45,451 nt of DNA from an uncultured Bacteroidales bacterium (GTDB lineage Bacteria; Bacteroidota; Bacteroidia; Bacteroidales; FEN-979), in assembly GCA_903926565.1 (NCBI GenBank), contig CAIYJU010000102.1:1-45451 (forward strand). The letters are read 5' to 3'. The position numbers and the translations under genes are program-made. Below are positions 43,011 to 45,451 of the stretch, piece by piece; position 1 is the first letter of the stretch, and every line of letters begins with the position of its first letter. The notes below the pieces were generated by a model. The model worked only from the letters and a program-made list of their open reading frames with translations. It was not told where the DNA came from and ran no database searches.

Positions 43011-45451
43011 TTAATTTGTTGTTCGGGTTACCTGTTTCGGAAGGGTAAAGTAAAATACTGCACCCGTATCAACTTCACCTTCAGCGCGGCAATGTCCCCC
43101 ATGACGGGTAACGATCCGGTTTACATTGGCCAGACCAATCCCGACACCTTCAAAATCTCTTGTCAGGTGCAGACGCTTGAAAACTCCAAACAGTTTATCC
43201 GCATGCTTCATATTGAAACCGGCACCATTATCTTTTACAAAAAAAGTTTCCTCACCATCACCAGAAACACTGCCAATCTCGATAATGGCTTCCTGCTTTT
43301 TCATGGTATATTTGATTGCATTCGATATCAGGTTGATCCATACCTGCCTGAGAAGTTCTTCGTCACCAAAAATATCAGGAAGTTGTGTTACTTTGAATGT
43401 GATTATTCTGTTTTGAATATCCGAATCAAAAAATTTGATAGCCTCCTGAACCATCTCTGATGAACAGATGCGCTTTTTTTGCAATTCAATTGCGTTCAGC
43501 CTGGAGAAGTTAAGTATTCCGTCAATCAATTTCCCCATATCCGAAGCGGAAGCGGAAATAATATCCAGGTAGCCAAGTCCTTCTGAAGTCATTATTTTTG
43601 ATTTATCCTCCAGTAGAATGTTGATTAACCCGCTGATATGGCGTAATGGCGCCTTGAGATCATGTGAGACCGAATAAGAAAATGTTTCCAGTTCTTTAAT
43701 GGCTGCTTCCAATTCTGCTGTCCGCTGGTGTACCCGCAGTTCCAAATCTCTGTTTAATTCAAGAATCTTCTCTTCCGCCAGCTTGCGCTCGGTAAGGTCA
43801 ATATCAATGCAGAACAATTCGGCACCCTGACCTGGAATTTGCACCAGAGTATGGTGCGAATAAACCGAAACACGTGAGCCATCTTTTCGTTGCAGTGAAA
43901 GCTCAGAAGAAGGTATCGCCTGCCCGGTCTCTATCATCCACTGTATTGCCCCATTAACATGATCATGCATTTCAGATGGGATAATTAAATCAAGAAGACT
44001 GCGGCCAATTGCCTCCTGTGCAGTGAATCCATATAACAGTTCGGAAGCCTTATTCCAATACTGGGTAGTTCCATCCACCGAATATCCCTGAACAGCAATA
44101 TTCTTAACATCCTGCAGTACATTCCTGAACCGTTGTTCGCTTGCTTTGACCTTTTCACTTGCTACCTTTCTCTCTTCCAGGAGATTAATTTTTTCTAAAG
44201 CAAGACCAACTTGTTTACTGGCGGAATTGAGGAAATCAACTTCTTCCTTAATAAATTCTCTTTTTTGACGTGTTTCATTAAGAACCAACAAGTAGTAGCC
44301 ATCGGCTGAAAAACTAAACGGATACCACAGGCCGCTTTTAATTTCCATTTCACCATGCAGTACTTTATCCGAATTATCAGGGATAAGAAGAGGATTGACA
44401 TCATCGGAATGACTGATATAATAATGGCCGGTTCTTCTCATTTCATTTAAACCGCTGCTAAACATATCAATCGGATAAACTCCCTTTGTAGATTTAATGT
44501 CAGGGTATTCAGCATTCAACCATTCGCTGGAGGCAGCTAATTGATTCCTGGAAAAATCAACATCATAAATCAAACAGCGATCAACAGCCAGAGTTTCACC
44601 CAAAATGGAATTAGTTTTTTCTATAATGGCATTGCTGTCATCCGTTGAAATTATCACTCCTGCAATATCATTCAGTGCATTAGAAAAAGTCAACTGCCGG
44701 TTGATCGATGCTTCCATCCGCTTACGATCCGTGATATCACTTAAAGATGTAACCCTCACGGTTCTTCCTTTATAGTGCATCATCTTTGCAAATAACATGC
44801 AGGGGAAGGTTGTACCGTTTTTCCTTAATGCAACCGCTTCATATGGTTCGTCATACCCTGAGAGAATATTTCCGATGACCATCTCCCTGTCTTCAGGCAC
44901 AATCCATTCAGTTCCGGGTCTGCCTATAGCTTCTTCGTTGGTATAGCCAAATACTTTCTCAGCAGTGTGGTTCTGTTCAATACAAATTCCATTTTCCGAA
45001 ATAAAAATAGACTCAAACGATGCTTCGCTTAGCCCGCGGTACTTCTCCTTGCTTTCTTCCAATAGTTCATCTGCCAGTTTACGTTCTGTGATATTTCGCT
45101 GAATGGCAAGGAAACCAATTATTTCGTTCTGGTCGTTCAGGATAGAATTAGCAGACCCTTCGATATTCAGGAACCTTCCATCCCTGGATTTATTGATTAA
45201 CTCGCCATTTACAGCATGATTATTAAGCAGTTCGTTCCAGAAATATTTATAGTTTTCTTCATTCATAACCCCGCTTTTCAAAATCCGGGGGGTCACTTTA
45301 CCAATTATTTCATCGGATGTGTAACCATATAAATTGGTGAATTCAGGATTGACATAAGTAATTATTCCGTTAAGGTCTGTAATAAAAACTGCTTCTCCGG
45401 AATTTTCCACAGCCTTTTTAAGCTTTAAAATTTCATCATGAGCTTGTTTAA
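43011..45451 (-). CDS. Multi-PAS/GAF sensor histidine kinase, 5' end missing
   Basis: The frame stays open to the right edge (KLKKAVENSGEAVF...), so the N-terminus lies outside; the GTG at 45410 used for numbering is internal. Domains from there: PAS (about 1-110), PAS (about 125-235), GAF-like (about 245-400), PAS/PAC (about 415-540), then a coiled coil (ELNRDLELRVHQRTAELEAAIKEL). HisKA carries His583 in SVSHDLKAPLRHISG, and the HATPase shows NLISNAIKYT, VKDNGAGF and GVGIGLANV. No membrane segment is visible in this part. SHDLKAPLRH is typical of phytochrome-like kinases in Bacteroidota. No receiver domain is attached, so the response regulator must be separate. Confidence 0.93.
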   Translation of the reverse strand, partial: KQAHDEILKLKKAVENSGEAVFITDLNGIITYVNPEFTNLYGYTSDEIIGKVTPRILKSGVMNEENYKYFWNELLNNHAVNGELINKSRDGRFLNIEGSANSILNDQNEIIGFLAIQRNITERKLADELLEESKEKYRGLSEASFESIFISENGICIEQNHTAEKVFGYTNEEAIGRPGTEWIVPEDREMVIGNILSGYDEPYEAVALRKNGTTFPCMLFAKMMHYKGRTVRVTSLSDITDRKRMEASINRQLTFSNALNDIAGVIISTDDSNAIIEKTNSILGETLAVDRCLIYDVDFSRNQLAASSEWLNAEYPDIKSTKGVYPIDMFSSGLNEMRRTGHYYISHSDDVNPLLIPDNSDKVLHGEMEIKSGLWYPFSFSADGYYLLVLNETRQKREFIKEEVDFLNSASKQVGLALEKINLLEERKVASEKVKASEQRFRNVLQDVKNIAVQGYSVDGTTQYWNKASELLYGFTAQEAIGRSLLDLIIPSEMHDHVNGAIQWMIETGQAIPSSELSLQRKDGSRVSVYSHHTLVQIPGQGAELFCIDIDLTERKLAEEKILELNRDLELRVHQRTAELEAAIKELETFSYSVSHDLKAPLRHISGLINILLEDKSKIMTSEGLGYLDIISASASDMGKLIDGILNFSRLNAIELQKKRICSSEMVQEAIKFFDSDIQNRIITFKVTQLPDIFGDEELLRQVWINLISNAIKYTMKKQEAIIEIGSVSGDGEETFFVKDNGAGFNMKHADKLFGVFKRLHLTRDFEGVGIGLANVNRIVTRHGGHCRAEGEVDTGAVFYFTLPKQVTRTTN

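Overview
The window reads as Bacteroidota chromosome, most likely an environmental or anaerobic Bacteroidales-like lineage. The evidence is the gene run DUF1573 lipoprotein-yajC-YbbR-coaE, two TonB-dependent receptors with carboxypeptidase-like N-terminal domains, a menaquinone gene of the futalosine route (mqnA), a possible type IX secretion tail on a secreted PNGase F-like protein, and many upstream regions carrying the Bacteroidota -7 element TAnnTTTG. No rRNA, tRNA, CRISPR array or prophage was seen. Both ends cut through genes for multi-PAS sensor histidine kinases.

Layout. 1-7295: end of a hybrid histidine kinase, overlapping rlmD (23S rRNA methyltransferase); convergent aroK; then DUF1573-yajC-YbbR-coaE. 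7239-10350 (minus): TonB receptor and a small membrane-anchored protein; the receptor gene overlaps the end of coaE by 57 bp. 10447-11190: mqnA. 11211-12213: a compact mobile-element-like locus, a REP-associated tyrosine transposase (RAYT) gene lying between two arrays of an 18-bp palindromic repeat. 12221-19064: housekeeping genes yidC, pyrG, gap and a DEAD-box RNA helicase. 19082-22537: an unnamed protein followed by a three-domain phosphotransferase resembling rifampin phosphotransferase/PEP synthase but without the PEP/pyruvate barrel. 22556-23293 (minus): a tyrosine phosphatase. 23439-30788: a tight four-gene operon of PNGase F-like protein, ROK sugar kinase, mannose-6-phosphate isomerase and GH3 glycosidase, which suggests N-glycan release and use. 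31152-33593: small lipoproteins, an OsmC protein and a His/Cys-containing secreted small protein. 33788-36121: second TonB receptor. 36143-42272 (minus): a TetR-TolC-adaptor-RND efflux operon with a matching operator in front of tetR and in front of tolC. 42490-42948 (minus): a two-domain Fe-S protein. 43011-end (minus): a PAS/GAF histidine kinase.

The points most worth follow-up are the RAYT with its paired palindromic arrays, the twin TetR operators, the N-glycan operon, the unnamed gene next to the RPH-like phosphotransferase, and three large imperfect intergenic hairpins built from CACGAAG/CACTAAG words. All functions are read from motifs and context by eye; no database search was run.
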